DNA of 64,000 nucleotides from Chrysoperla carnea. Its lineage: Eukaryota; Arthropoda; Insecta; Neuroptera; Chrysopidae. Both the position numbers and the translations under genes were made by a program. Numbering within the stretch: the first letter of the stretch is position 1; the number at the start of each line of letters is the position of its first letter. The notes below the pieces were generated by a model. The model was not told where the DNA came from, ran no database searches, and saw only the letters and a program-made list of their open reading frames with translations. Below, piece after piece: positions 1 to 12,745 of this stretch. The stretch is from assembly GCF_905475395.1 (NCBI RefSeq), contig NC_058338.1, forward strand, positions 3,225,001-3,289,000, read 5' to 3'.

Positions 1-2018
1 TGTGATCGTAATAATCGCTTTCCCATACCAAGTTGTTCGAATCGTCCACCATTTAAATATTGGTCAGAGAAAAATGGTATGATTAATAAAGGTATTCCAG
101 CACGAATGGTTTCTTCAGCGGATTGGAGGCCACCTTGAGTCATGAATAATTTGCAGTTTTTGTGTTCTAAAATGGAGCAAGGTACATCAATTGGTTAATT
201 CTCTTTAATTAAGATTAACTCGACAAGCTTACGTTATTGTATCATATAAAACATCAATAATAATCAAAAGACTTTAATGTTTAAATTAGTATACTACCTA
301 TAACCAGCGGACGATCAAGACGCTTCTAACGATACATCATTTGTCAAATTATGATAAGTAGTTTAGAAGCTAGCTCCGAAGAGATGAACATACATACATA
401 TCGGTCAAACACATAACCCTCGTCATTGTATAGTCGGAGTAAAAAAGAAAAGCTTAGCAAATTATATGAGACCTGCCTAAAATTGCACGTTGAGGAAGCC
501 ACTTTGAAGTATAAACATTATTCAATTTTACATTAAGTTCTGATTCAAATTTCCATACAACTTTATAAGGTAATTTTTCAAAAACGTTTAGCATTATGTT
601 GATTATTTTATCACCAAAGAAAATACTTCGAAGAGCTGATCCTAAACTGAAGTAAATGAAACCATTTTCGGCGGAGTCTAAAAACGATTGCAAATCCTAA
701 AAAAAAGATTGTTTATGTTAATGTTTTATCACGAGTAACGCCACAAAAAAGTTAATTTTAAGACGGATGGATCTATCTCTAACGGTGTAACATCATATCT
801 CAAAAACTGTTAGACATACAGAGCTGAGGGTTGGCTTCAATTGTTTCAAATTTTATATACTTTCAAATTGATAGTAGCAACTAATGTCAAAAGTCCATAA
901 TTTTTGAATTGAAGTGCAAAAACTGAAACAAGTCTAAAAATTTTTGACGAATAACGTAGGTCGCACTTTTTTGTTTCCAAAAAATCAGCTTTACATCGCG
1001 CTTGATGATTTTATTTCTGTCTTTGTAAGATTTTACTGGAGTATTATTTAGGATTGTAATTTTAATTTTCCAGAGAGCTTAATTTTAATTAGCGTGCATC
1101 CACCGTTAAATAACTCAATCGCTCCCAGGTGCGAGACGAACTTTATTCCCTCCTGAGTTCAATATAAGAACAATACAAAAGCTTTCTTACCTTTTCCGGT
1201 GGTACATATTTTTGCACATGTATTCCTCCAAACTCAATTAAATTTGCAACTTTTGGATACGCTCCATGTAAAATTGGATTAGTATTCGTCAACACTAAAC
1301 TCACATCTTTCTCAATTTCTTCAATATTTCTCGTTACACGATCCCCAAAATATTTTTGCACCAACGAATTTTGTCGAGGTAAAACATAATATTTATAATG
1401 TAACCTGTATTCAACTGAATTATAAACACTTTTTAAACGATCCCAAAACGATTTAGGGTCCACATGTTGATCCCAAGCATTTGGAATGTAAGTTGGATGT
1501 GTTGGATTACCAATTGCATCGTGTCCATGTAGAAATATCGTATACGATGATATTCCAATTAGAGGACATTTAAATAAATCAGCAAATGCAATTACAGATT
1601 GATAAGTTATCCATTCTGTGATAACAAGATCAAAATTATATTTTTCTGGATGTTGTATTAATTCTTGTACCCCGGGGAATTGTAAAAAGTGATCCATAAT
1701 TCTATATGAATAATCATGGTACCACTTAGTTTGATCAAAATATGGATTATTCATTAGATTATCCATCAAGTATTTTGCATCTTTTAACCCATATAAGTGA
1801 TCATGTACATCGATTTCAGTTAAATTTGTTAATTTCGGATCATTTAAATTATCCGATAAAATCGAAACAACTTGATGGCCACGTAAAGATAATTCACGTA
1901 TTATTGGAAAGTATGCAACACTGTGGCTGTACGACGGTGATGGTGATAAAAATAAAATACGTGCACTATTCACAACGTTTAAAGTGATTGAAATCAGAAT
2001 TAGTTTGTGTAAATTCAT
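1..2018 (-). CDS. UGT: UDP-glycosyltransferase A (partial, 3' end outside window)
   Basis: Exons on the minus strand are 2018-1191, 696-477 and 166 to beyond base 1. Introns are phase 0 and phase 1, as in the paralogues. Exon 1 gives a signal peptide (start MNLHK), the presumed catalytic His32 in SPSYSHSV, and the acceptor-binding domain. Exon 2 gives GFIYFSLGS and the start of the UGT signature (KWLPQRAIL). Exon 3 gives HKNCKLFMTQGGLQS. An in-frame Met nine codons upstream (2045) is possible, but 2018 matches gene B, its closest paralogue. The family transfers sugar from UDP-sugar to lipophilic acceptors in the ER lumen. Odd point: the exon 2 donor is GC, not GT (intron starts at 476); only this choice keeps the frame into exon 3. 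The last part of exon 3 and the membrane exon lie off the left edge. Confidence 0.88.
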
Positions 2019-2045
2019 TTTTGAATCAGAAAATTGTTTAATCAC

Positions 2046-3331
2046 TCAAATTTATGTACAAATGTCAAAATAATGAATACTTATACTGACTTTAATAAGT
2101 ATTAGCTGTAAGATGAAACTTTTATCGTGTTAGTTATCTCAAATATATTTTACCAGGGATAAATTATTAATTAAATAAATTTTGAACTGCTATTACAACG
2201 ACATTCTACGCCTCCACTTTGGAAGGGACTGAAAGTAGGAGATACTAGCCATAATCGCAACCCTTAACTTTATGGGCCTGAGGACCTAAGTCTACTTAAT
2301 CCAACAGTTTTGGCGTTATACCTATGTTCTTGAAGTTGCAATTTTGAAATCGTTTTCATCTATAACTTTAGAACGGATACCGCGACTTTGATGAAATTTG
2401 GTGTGGTGACACTGTGTGTGACACTTTGCCACATAACATGTGATATTTTTTTCAAGAATTTTATCCTAATGAATTATTACTTGAGATAAAAATTCTCTTA
2501 TTACCACTCTGCAAATATAAGTGAACTTTATTTAATAATTTAAAATGATAATTTGTTAATCATAAGATTTGTGTAAATAATTGAGCCAAAATTTTTATCT
2601 GAGAATGATTAGTGAATTTTTAATTATTACTAAGCTAATTTTGTCATTTTTGCCCATTTTGAAGAAGGAATTTCATAGAAGTTTATTATATTTGACCGTA
2701 TTTCTCATTCATTAGTTTTGCAATTGTCAAGAATAGATGTAATTTTAATATTCTATATGTTTGAATAAAATTGCTTTTCGAATTACTTACTCGGAATAAC
2801 TAATATCTAAATTAGAGAAGTTTAAAAAATAAAGACATTTATGGCAACCCATCATGGCCCTTTAGTCTAGTTTAGAAAATTTTTCGAAGTATTTTACCTG
2901 CTATCTCTTTATCTTTTGTAGTTTTGAAAATTTTTCGAAGTATTTTACCTGCTTTTTCTCTACTTTTTATAGTTTTGGAGAAATAGACACTAAAGTTTGG
3001 CCTTAATTTGGTCTCTCACGGGAAAACAGTGAAGTTTACGAAAAGTTGTTTCAAAAACTTTTGCTCTATCTCTAACGTTTTACAAGAACCAAAAGGATCT
3101 ACCTATGTTACTCATTTACGAACTTGAACTCACTTTTTGACTTATCGTGCTTACGGGCGGACGAAAGAATAAACGAAAATGGGCTAATTAGAGTTAATCT
3201 TTTTATGGAATTCTGGTGATTGAAAGTTTTATTATACTTATAAAAAGCTTCTTTTTTTATTAAAAAGTAAAAAAAAAATTACATAAAATTTTCTATAAGA
3301 TATTTACAATTTTTTACGATTTACCTAAAAA
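2046..3331. other. Spacer between UGT A and UGT B
   Basis: AT-rich. 2,860-3,190 is a dispersed repeat (tatagttttggagaaa, ctatctctaacgttttacaa, gaactcacttttt) seen also near 7,110-7,200, 44,090-44,280 and 50,040. No gene seen. Confidence 0.6.
2876..2983. repeat. Short tandem duplication, about 54-bp unit
   Basis: gaaaatttttcgaagtattt, then acctgct, occurs at 2,876 and again at 2,927. Part of a longer dispersed repeat that continues to about 3,190. Confidence 0.7.
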
Positions 3332-3337
3332 TTTATT
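3332..3337 (-). terminator. Polyadenylation signal of UGT B
   Basis: TTTATT on the plus strand (AATAAA on minus) lies 27 nt past the UGT B stop codon, a normal spacing. Confidence 0.5.
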
Positions 3338-3363
3338 ATTCTAATATTGACCTTGGTGAAACT

Positions 3364-5822
3364 TTATTGCTTTTTAATCTTTTTAGATTTCTTACATGTT
3401 TTTAATTTGATAAATAAATACAATTTTTTACAAATAACAGAAACAAGCACAATGATTAAAACTAAAAGACTAAAAATAAATAAATAAACATCCAATAATT
3501 GGACTTGATACCATGGAGCATCTAATTCTGGATTCCGTAAATATTTAGCACCTTTATGTCGAATCACATATTCAATCCACCAAATTGCACGATCTAATGG
3601 ATTTGTTGGTTGATCCCATAATGTTTTTGAGATTTCTATAACAGCATTTTTATATCTGAAAAATTAATCAAAAAGATTAGAAGTTTTTCTAGTTGACTGA
3701 TGATGTGTTCACAAACCTTTTATTGTTTATCACTTCATAAATAGATTTTTCTAAATTTTCTTCAGTGATTTCGGATCGTAATAAACGTTTTCCAATACCT
3801 AATTGTTGAAATCTGCCAGCATTTTGACTTTGATCAGAGAAAAATGGTATTATTAAGAATGGGACGCCACGACCACCCCGAATTGCTTCTTCGGTAGATT
3901 GAAGTCCACCTTGCGTCATAAACAGTTTTATATTTGGATGCTCTAAAATCAGTAAAAGCAAAATAAAATCATAATTAGGGGAAAGTGCTAAATGATGATC
4001 CCTAAGAGTAAAATGATCCCTAATTGTTTTAAATGAATCATTAAATCCATCTACAGTTTTTATCGATAGATGGCTTGCACGTGATCAAGTTAATCATTGA
4101 ACAACGACTTTTGGTGATGTATAAGTTATTTGGTATTTCGTAGTAAAATAGCCATGGAGCCCGTGAAAGGTACAGTATGTGCCAGAGTTTATCCAGGTGT
4201 GACAGATATTTTCGTCAAGTTTTGAGCTGCAACACCAACATTTTTCGAAAGTAGTAACTCAAAACGAACAAATTAAGTAGAACTCAAACTTTTCACCATT
4301 TCCTTGGCGAAATTTAAGCAGTTTAGATGAAAGTTCCTCGGCGAATTAAACAGTCTGTAATACTGTAAAACTTCCTTACCTAATATTGCACGTTGTGGAA
4401 GCCATTGTGAAATGTACACATTATCAGGTTTACCAGGTAAATTGGTTGATTCGTATTTCCATACGACTTTGTATGGTAATTTCTTAAACACTTTTAAAAT
4501 TGTGTTAATAGTTTTTTCACCCAAAAGGAAACTTTTAATATTTGATCCCAAACTAAAATATATGAAACCATTTTTGGCACTGTCTAAGAAGGATTGCAAA
4601 TCCTGCAAAGAAAAAAGAGATTGATGCCATGTTTTGTTATGTAACGATTATTTTCGACATTAGTAATGTGGATTTTATCGGTACCATACCGACTAGTGAT
4701 GAGCAAAATTAGCCACGGTCTTGCAGTATTGGACTTGGTCTTTCAAGTTTATTCGATATGTTGTTTGCAATGTAAAGGCAATGTTAAATCCAAGTTTCCG
4801 ACCTCGGCAAATGACCGGGTCATGCCGAAAAATAAGAAAAACCTCGAAAATTTTGACCTTATTTCAGTTTTTGCCGATTTTAACCTTTCATGTACAATAA
4901 AATGGTACTCCTTGCTCGATTGGATCTGTAAATGCATGCGAAATCTACTCAGTGCCTACACTAACTGTATTTATTAAGATCTTACCTTTGGTAATGGCTT
5001 TATTGGAGGATCATGTAAACCACCAATTTCAATTAAATTTGCAACTTTTGGATACGCTCCATGTAAAATTGGATTAGTATTCGTCAACACTAAACTCACA
5101 TCTTTTTCAATTTCTTCAATATTTCTCGTTACACGATTCCCAAAATATTTTTGTACCAACGAATTTTGTCGAGGTAAAACATAATATTTATAATACAATC
5201 TGTATTCAACAGCGTACACAGCACTTTTTAAACGATCCCAGAACGATGATGGATCTACATACAGATCCCAGGAATTTGGTAGATAAGTTGAATGCGTTGG
5301 ATTACCAATTGCATCGTGTCCATGAAGATAAATTGTATACGATGAAATTCCAATTAATGGACATTTAAATAAATCAGCAAAAGCAATTACAGATTGATAA
5401 GTTATCCATTCTGTGATAACAAGATCAAAATGATAGTTTTCTGGATGTTGGATAAGATTTTGAACTTCTGGAAATTGGAAGAATGTATCCATGGCCTCGT
5501 ATGAATAATCGTTGTACCATTTGATTTGACCCATTGCACGTTCATTACGCATCATTTGATCGACGACCACTGGTAATCTCGACTGAATCATTTGATAAGA
5601 TCTATCTCGAATATTGATTTCAGTTAAATTTATTAATTTTGGATCGTTGATCATATCTGGCATTATTGATTCAACTTTATGGCCACGTAATGATAATTCA
5701 CGTATTATTGGAAAGTAAACCACACTGTGACTGTACGAAGGCGTTGGTGATAAAAATAATATATTTGCACTATTTACAGTTTTTAAAACTAATGAAATAA
5801 AAATTAGTTTCAGTAAATCCAT
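3364..5822 (-). CDS. UGT: UDP-glycosyltransferase B, 4 exons, 525 aa
   Basis: Exons 5822-4986, 4602-4380, 3942-3717 and 3655-3364 sum to 1,578 nt, a clean 525-codon frame plus stop. It has a signal peptide (residues 1-18), presumed catalytic His32 (PSYSHSV), the sequon NLTEI, Glu of VITEW at the position where vertebrate UGTs carry a catalytic Asp, FSLGSN near residue 299, and the signature W(L)PQ...MTQGGLQS...DQ across the exon 2/3 junction. One C-terminal membrane helix follows, with a basic tail ending K-I-K-K-Q. Exon 3 is 226 nt, two codons longer than its neighbours, because of a GGRG insertion just before VPFLIIPF in the donor-binding region. Intron 1 contains a dispersed repeat (about 4,750-4,890). 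Likely substrates are small lipophilic compounds; the exact acceptor cannot be inferred. Confidence 0.93.
4750..4890. repeat. Dispersed repeat Z in intron 1 of UGT B
   Basis: tttgcaatgtaaaggcaatg...cctcgaaaattttgacctta is present inverted at 50,215-50,335. The two short open frames here are repeat sequence. Confidence 0.6.
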
Positions 5823-6367
5823 TATTATTTTTAGTTATAGAAAATTAAATAATATTTTTCAGAAAGTTTTTCTATTTTATTTTACTTTGTCGTGATTGAT
5901 TTAATACTTTACGATTACTAACTATTTTTTAAGACTCCTGTTTAGTTGTTAGGAGTTTCCTTTGATAAGAACTATTTTTGATAAGAACATTTTAAACTTT
6001 AATAACAGTTTAATAAATTAAAAATGAATAGACACTATGACTTGACAATACTTGTATTTATATTGATTATTATGAGTGCAATTATTATCAATGATTATTT
6101 AATGAATTACATCATGTAAATTTAAATTGACGATCACACGCTAGCGAGAAAAGTGGCAAGTCATACTCACGTGAATGTTTTATGTTCTTTCTCAAAATCA
6201 TATTTTATATAGGAAGTGGTTCATAGATGCAAACAATTTCGAAATCAATAAATTAGTCGGAATTTGATGAGTAAGACATGGATTGAATCCATACTCTCTA
6301 CATTCAGGTGCGGGGCGAGAATTAGGAGGTGAAACTTTATGTGTATAAAGAAGTGGTTATGGTATAT

Positions 6368-6835
6368 GGTTAGGCTAGGTTAGAGTGGCTGTCCTGGAGT
6401 GGGACACACTTAGACCATAGGGTCCGTTGTGATACCAAAAAAGGGTTGGCCCAGCTCCGACCACTAATCCATGAACCATTTGGAGCTGTTTAAGAACAGC
6501 AAGAGAGCTTTGACGTCGACGGACTCCAGATCGGAGAGGTCGTCAAAGAGAGGCTGGCTCAAGTAAGCCCATCTCCTCATGACAACAGCTGGGCAGTGAC
6601 AGAAAAGATGAGACATTGTCTCCTCCTCGTCACCACTGTGACTGCTCCTGCAGTAGTCGTGATACACTGCCAGGCCTAAGCGTTCAGCATGCTTGCCGCC
6701 CAACCAGTGTCCTGTAATAGCAGAAACAACTTTGTGAAGCCCTTGGAAGGGATGGTATATAAAAAAGCAGTTTTTTGTACTCGGATCGAGGCGTAGTTCA
6801 GTTTTAGATGATACGTAGTGTCGCATTTAAGTTGA
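6368..6835 (-). mobile_element. LINE fragment, 3' end with ORF2 C-terminus
   Basis: The minus strand is open from 6826 to 6464 and reads like the C-terminal part of a non-LTR retrotransposon polyprotein downstream of reverse transcriptase: ITGHWLGGKHAERLG, then YHDYCRSS, then ETMSHLFCHCPAV. This is the Cys/His cluster typical of RNase H-bearing insect LINEs. It is followed by a 3' untranslated tail (6463 to about 6368) ending in TTAGG-like sequence on the opposite strand. It is 5'-truncated. Related copies are at 12,611 and 52,276. Confidence 0.75.
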
Positions 6836-7412
6836 ATATATTTGTATTATGAAACATTTCAATCAAGACAGAGGCTTTTTCTTTTAAACTGTAAGCCTTA
6901 ATCTCAATAAAATTTATTCTACGCTAGCATGTGGGTAATCGTAGCGTTTTTTTAACACTGAAGATGACATATGAGTTTATTATCATTTCTAATTTTGCAA
7001 TATTGTTATTTAATCAGACACGGACTTTTAAATTTTCTGATATGGAATTATTTTCTAGCCCTCATTTCATTATTTGTTTATAGGGAACATTTATTACATT
7101 TTAACTATTGTTCTATCTCTGATGGTTTACAACATGAGTCCACCCCAATGACCCAGTGACCCAGCCTATATTGCTCATTTACAAACTCAAAGTCACTTTT
7201 TACGACTTGAGCACATTATAAAAATTTCAGTTCGATCCCTTTCATTCTTGAAAATCCCAGTTATATGATAAACATTTTTTCAAAGCGATTCGGTCAATAT
7301 CATTTAAGTAATGTTCTTTGGGGTTACCCACCGGGAACTTGCACTTTTACGTTCAGGAGCATTTTTTAAACGGAATGGATATACAGCCATTAACCAACTT
7401 TTTTTTTTAAAT

Positions 7413-9239
7413 TTAATTAATTTTAATTTTATGATTTTGCAAACGACATATTTTAGATTTAATAAAACAAATTAATTTTTTACAAATAAGAAAAATAATT
7501 ACAATAATTACCATTAAAATAAAAAAAATACAAAAATAGACATCAAACAATTCAATTTCATACCATGGAGCATCTAATGCACGATTTCTCAAAAATTTAG
7601 CACCTTTATGACGAATCACATATTCAATCCACCAAATGGCTCGATCCAAAGGTTTTGTTGGCTGATCCCATAATGTATTCGAAATTTCGATCATATTTTT
7701 TTTATAGCTGAAAATTTAAGAAAAATTAAAATTAAAAACCCGACTGCGTCAAATAAAATCTGTAAAAAAAGAAATTAGTCCAGTAGATACAAAGCGACTT
7801 CGAAAATCTGCCACGAACGATGAAATAATATCTCACCTATATGTATTTATCACTTCATAAATAGTGCCGTTTAAAACTTGTTCCGTCAGTTCAGCTCGTG
7901 ATAAACATTTTCCAATGCCAAGTTGTTGAAATCTACCAGCGTTTTGATATTGATCGCTAGCAAATGGTATAATTATTAAGGGCACTTGAGCCCGAATAGC
8001 TTCTTCCGCTGATTGTAGACCTCCTTGTGTCATGAACAGTTTAATATTAGCATGTTCTAGAGAAATAATCCTTTAGTTATCTAGATTTTTTCTTGTTAAA
8101 TCACAAAACATACCCAATACTGCTCGTTGTGGAACCCATTGTGAAATAAAAACATTATCAGGTTTACCAGACAAATCCTTTGAATCGAATTTCCATAAAA
8201 TTCTATACGGTAAATTTTTGAAAACTTTAAGGATTATGGTAATAGTTTTTTCACCCAAAAAATAACTTTTTAGATTCGATCCAAGACTAAAGTAAATAAA
8301 ACCATTCTTGGCATTATTTAAAAATAATTTTAAATTCTGTTGACAAAAAAGAAGTTGTAATCGTAATGTTTTGGGAAGTTGTAATCGTAAAATTCTAACC
8401 TCTGGTAAAGGTTTATATTCTTGTTCATGAATGCCTCCAAATTCAATTAAATTTAACGCTTTTGGATACGCTCCATGTAATATAGGATTTGTATTTGTTA
8501 AAACAATGCTTACATCCTTCTCAATTTGTCTCAAACTTCTGGATATTTTATTTCCAAAATACTTCTCTACCAATGCTTCCTGTTTAGGAAGCATATGATG
8601 ATTGTAATAATTTCTATAATCATTTGCATTTTTAACACTTTTTAAACGTTCCCAAAAGCTTGCAGGATTGATAAATTTATACCATATATTTGGGAAGTAA
8701 ACTGGATGCGTTGGGCTACCAATTACGTCGTAACCGGATAAAAATAACGCATAAGATGAAATTCCAATTAAAGAACAATTATATAACTCAGCAAATGCGA
8801 CAGTTGATTGATAAGTTAACCATTCAGTAATTACAACATCAAAATGGTATAATTTTGAATTTTGAATTAAATTTTGGACATCAGGTTGTTGAAACATCCA
8901 ATCTAAAAGACTACATGAAAAATTATCCAACCATTCAAGAAGACTCATTTCAGACGTATTATCTGTTATCTGCTTTACTAATATTGCTACTTGTGGTCTT
9001 ATAATGCCGTATGCACCATCATGGATATCAATTTCTGTGATATTTATTAATTTTGGATCGTTAATCAAGTCTGGTATAATTGTTACCACTTTATGGCCAC
9101 GTAATGAGAGTTCACGTATGATTGGGAAATATACAACACTGTGACTGTACGAAGGCGTTGGTGCAATAAATAAAATATTAGCATTTTTCACGTTTTCGAT
9201 CATAACCAAAATCGTAACCAGTTTTAGAATATACAACAT
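7413..9239 (-). CDS. UGT: UDP-glycosyltransferase C, 4 exons, 525 aa
   Basis: Exons 9239-8400, 8336-8114, 8056-7837 and 7707-7413 give 1,578 nt (525 aa plus stop). Visible parts are: signal peptide (1-20), His33 in PSYSHSV, sequon NITEI, Glu139 in VITEW, FSLGS near 296-300, the UGT signature at 347-390 (from WVPQRAVLE through MTQGGLQS to DQ), a membrane helix about 484-503, and the ER-retrieval tail K-I-K-I-N. Introns are 63, 57 and 129 nt. The first intron is 63 nt, a multiple of three with no stop, so one open frame runs from exon 1 through exon 2; retention would insert 21 residues between the N- and C-terminal domains. Intron 3 carries a mobile-element fragment related to the element at 9,836. 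Closest relatives are D, E and F. Confidence 0.93.
7740..7812 (+). repeat. Element fragment in intron 3 of UGT C
   Basis: Shares cgactgcgtcaaataaa...acaaagcgacttc with the left arm of the MITE at 9,836. It accounts for the larger third intron of UGT C (129 nt against 60-68 nt in D-F). Confidence 0.45.
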
Positions 9240-9835
9240 TTTTTATCAAATTCACCATAAAAACAAAATTCCAAACACGTTCGACGCAATAAATGACTTG
9301 AATAGCTAACAAAAATGAAAACTCATGTTGATAGGAGTTATCAATTTTATTAATGATGAATAAAATTAATTGCAGTGAAAAGATAATACTAAAGAATGAC
9401 TAAAAATTTTTCTTCCTACAATGGGCTTCAAATCGTAGCATGAATTTATTAAGGTAGTGGAACCGGCGACTGCTCGATTCCCTAAAAAAGTATTCAATGA
9501 CTAATTCACTAATTTATTAAATATTTTTTGGGCAAGCATAAAAACCATCACTGGCAAAGAGGCAATCCCATCCGTACACAAATACGCCGTAAATTTAATA
9601 TTGGGTTATTGATATAACAAATTGAGTGCATATTTTTTAATTCTTGTAAATTTGAAATAATTTAAAGAAAAATAGTTAAAATAGCTAACATTTTTTTGTT
9701 AAGAGTACATTTTCATATCAAAACGACATGAATGATAGGAAATTTTCTGTTTTTTATTTGATAATTACTTTTTTGATACTTTTTTACCAGGAATTTATTA
9801 CAATAATATTAATAAAAAATCAAAAAAACTCGACT

Positions 9836-10023
9836 GAGTTAAATATAAACTGAAAAGAAAAAAACAAGTTCAGCAGTTTACATAGCGACTTCCCGACTTT
9901 AACAGTCAGGACCCATAAAAATCTACACCGGCTCAAATATTCTCAATAATGGATCTCGACTATGTTAAAGTAACTTTGTAAACTGCCAGATTTGTTTGTT
10001 TCTTTTCAGGTTATATTTAACTC
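9836..10023. mobile_element. MITE, about 188 bp with 50-bp inverted ends
   Basis: Left arm gagttaaatataaactgaaa...cagtttaca; right arm is the reverse complement (tgtaaactg...ttatatttaactc). A related left-arm fragment lies in intron 3 of UGT C (about 7,740-7,812). Confidence 0.65.
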
Positions 10024-10539
10024 CTAAAAATCCTTTTAGTTAGGATTTTTAAATATCTATTCAAGAAAACTGGGTCTAGCACGAAATTTTGCACAAACGC
10101 TCCTTAAAAGACGTAAGTATGGACTAAGAGGGGATTTTTGGAAATTTCTCTCCCAGAGGCTAAAATGAAGTATGGAATTTTATATGAAACTTGGTTCAAT
10201 TTTGAGAAATGTAAAAATTGATATATGAGCTCATGGTTTAAGAAAAAGTTCACTGTATTACTTTTTTATGAAAATCCCTTCTTTAAGGGATTCCAATAGG
10301 GGATGAAAGTTTATATGAAAGTTCGTCATTTTTTAATTAATAACTTAAGCGATTTTAATAATTATTTCACTTATAGAAAGTTACATTCTCAGCGAGTATC
10401 AAAGACAAAATTTTATTTTCAAAGAAATAAGGTTTCCACACTAAAAAACTAAAATCTATAAAATTGTGAATCAGAGGGAGGATAATTAAGGGCAAGGAAA
10501 GTGAGGACTATGACGGGAATCAATAAAACCTTTTTTCAT

Positions 10540-12296
10540 TTAACTAGTTTTAATTTTAGAACGCTGTAGTTGACAAATTTTAAAATTAATAAAATTAATT
10601 ATAATTTTACAAATGATGAAAATAATTACAATTATTAAAATTAAAATACTAAAAATACAAAAATAGACATCAAACAATTCAACTTCATACCAAGGAGCAT
10701 CTAAAACGGGATTTCTTAAAAATTTAGCACCTTTATGGCGAATTACATATTCAATCCACCAAATGGCTCGATCCAAAGGTTTTGTTGGCTGATCCCATAA
10801 TGTGTTCGAAATTTCTTTTATATTTTTTTTGTAGCTGGAAGTTAAAGAAAAAATGTATATTGACCACCAAAACTGTCGAGCTATGCGCACTGTCTCACCT
10901 TTTGCTGTAAATTACTTCATAAATAGTGTTGTTTAAAACTTGTTCAGTCAGTTCAGCGCGTAATAAACATTTTCCAATACCAAGTTGTTGAAATCTACCA
11001 GCGTTTTGATGTTGATCAGCAACAAATGGTATAATTATTAAAGGCACTTGAGCACGAATAGCTTCTTCTGCCGATTGTAGGCCTCCTTGTGTCATGAACA
11101 GTTTAATATTTGCATGTTCTAGAGGTAGAAAGGTGATCTGATTATTTATGCATTTTATTTAAATAGTTAAACATACCCAATACCGTCTTTTGTGGAACCC
11201 ATTGTGAAATAAAAACATTGTCAGGTTTATTCAGTAAAACTTCGGATTCATATTTCCATAAAATTTTATATGGCAACCTTTTAAAAACTTTAAGGATTGT
11301 AGCAATCGTTTTCTCACCTAATAAATAACTTTTTATATTTGATCCAAGACTAAAGTAAATAAAACCATTTTGGGCATTATCCAAAAACGATTTTATATTC
11401 TGAAAGATACAAATAACTTATTAAAATGGCAGTTAATCTAACTGTAAATTTCTTACCTCTGGTAAAGGTTTGAGTTGTTGTTCATGTATTCCACCAAACT
11501 CAATTAAATTTAATGCTTTTGGATACGCTCCATGCAATAAAGGATTTGTATTTGTTAAAACAATACTCACATCCTTCTCAATTTCTCTCAAACCTCTAGA
11601 TATTTTATTCCCAAAATGTTTCCTTACCAATGCTTCCTGTTTAGGAAACATATGATACTTGTAATAATTCCTATATTCAATTGCATTTTTAACGCTTATT
11701 AAACGATCCCAAAAAGAAGACGGGTTTATATATTCATCCCATGAGTTTGGTAAGTAAACTGGATGTGTTGGGCTATCAATTGCGTCGTATCCAGATAAGA
11801 ATAATGAATACGAAGAAATACCAATCAAAGGGCATTTATATAGATCGGCAAATGCTACAGTTGATTGATAAGTTAACCATTCAGTAATTACGACATCAAA
11901 TTGATATAACTCCGGACGTTGAATTAAGTTTTTAACATCAGGATGTTGAAACATCCAATCCAAAATTATATCCGAATAATTATTTAGCCATTTAACATTG
12001 CTCATTGTAGGTGCATCATTTACAATCTGTTCAATTAATGTTACCAATTGTGGTCTAATAATGCCGTACGCTCCATCATGGATATCAATTTCTGTGATAT
12101 TTATTAATTTTGGGTCGTTAATCAAATCAGGTATAATTGTTACCACTTTATGGCCACGTAACGAGAGTTCACGTATGATTGGGAAATAAATAACACTGTG
12201 ACTGTAGGAAGCGGTTGGTGAAATAAACAAAATATTAGCGTTTTTCACGTTTTCGATCATAACCAAAATCGTAACCAATTTTAATATAAATAACAT
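10540..12296 (-). CDS. UGT: UDP-glycosyltransferase D, 4 exons, 525 aa
   Basis: Exons 12296-11457, 11399-11177, 11118-10899 and 10834-10540 give 525 codons plus stop; introns are 57, 58 and 64 nt, with canonical GT-AG ends. Signal peptide (1-20), His33 (ASYSHSV), NITEI sequon, Glu139 (VITEW), WVPQKTVLE, MTQGGLQSAEEAI, C-terminal membrane helix and K-I-K-T-S tail are all present. Catalytic and donor-binding landmarks are intact, so it should encode an active membrane-bound UGT. It is nearest to E: both the exons and the small introns are similar (for example both intron 2 sequences share the stretch around gatctgattatttatgca), which indicates a recent tandem duplication. Confidence 0.93.
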
Positions 12297-12610
12297 CTTT
12301 TAATACTTAGCCGGAAAACAAAATTTCCAGCAAATTCAGTAGAACTAATAACTTGAATTGCCTAAAAAACTGAATACGAACAGTCCACTTCTTCTGACTA
12401 GCATTATCAGTTTAATTAATACCCCCTACTTAGAATTATTAATTGCTGTGAATTGATTAATTGAAAGTGGCAAAAAAATTTCTTTTAATGTATTTAAGGT
12501 TGCTACTGGTCAGGTATTCAGAAATTCCTTTACAAAAAAATTATAAACAATTTTGATTGACAGATAGAAAATTACAAAATGGTGTTAGTCGGTTAGCATA
12601 AAGAGTAACT

Positions 12611-12745
12611 GTTAGAGAGACTGTCTTGGAGTGGGACACACGTAGACCATAGGATCTATTGCGATACCAAAAATGGGTTGGCCCATTTACAGTCACTACT
12701 CCATGAACCATTCGGAGATGTTTCAGAACAGTAGGAGTGTTATGT
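12611..12745 (-). mobile_element. LINE 3' tail, second copy
   Basis: About 130 nt match the 3' end of the LINE copy at 6,368 (shared segments around ggagtgggacacac and cgataccaaaaatgggttgg). Only the tail and the last codons of ORF2 (SKxF/VHG region) remain. It sits between UGT D and UGT E. Confidence 0.65.

Noticed and set aside
454-476. GT donor at 'GCAG|GT' for UGT A exon 2
   Set aside because: It shifts the reading frame relative to exon 3; the GC donor three to five bases earlier keeps it.
11470-12189. Plus-strand open frames at 11,470-11,655 and 11,998-12,189 (and equivalents at 14,133, 14,661 and 20,167)
   Set aside because: They are antisense shadows of UGT exon 1 and recur in each paralogue only because the sense strand is conserved.
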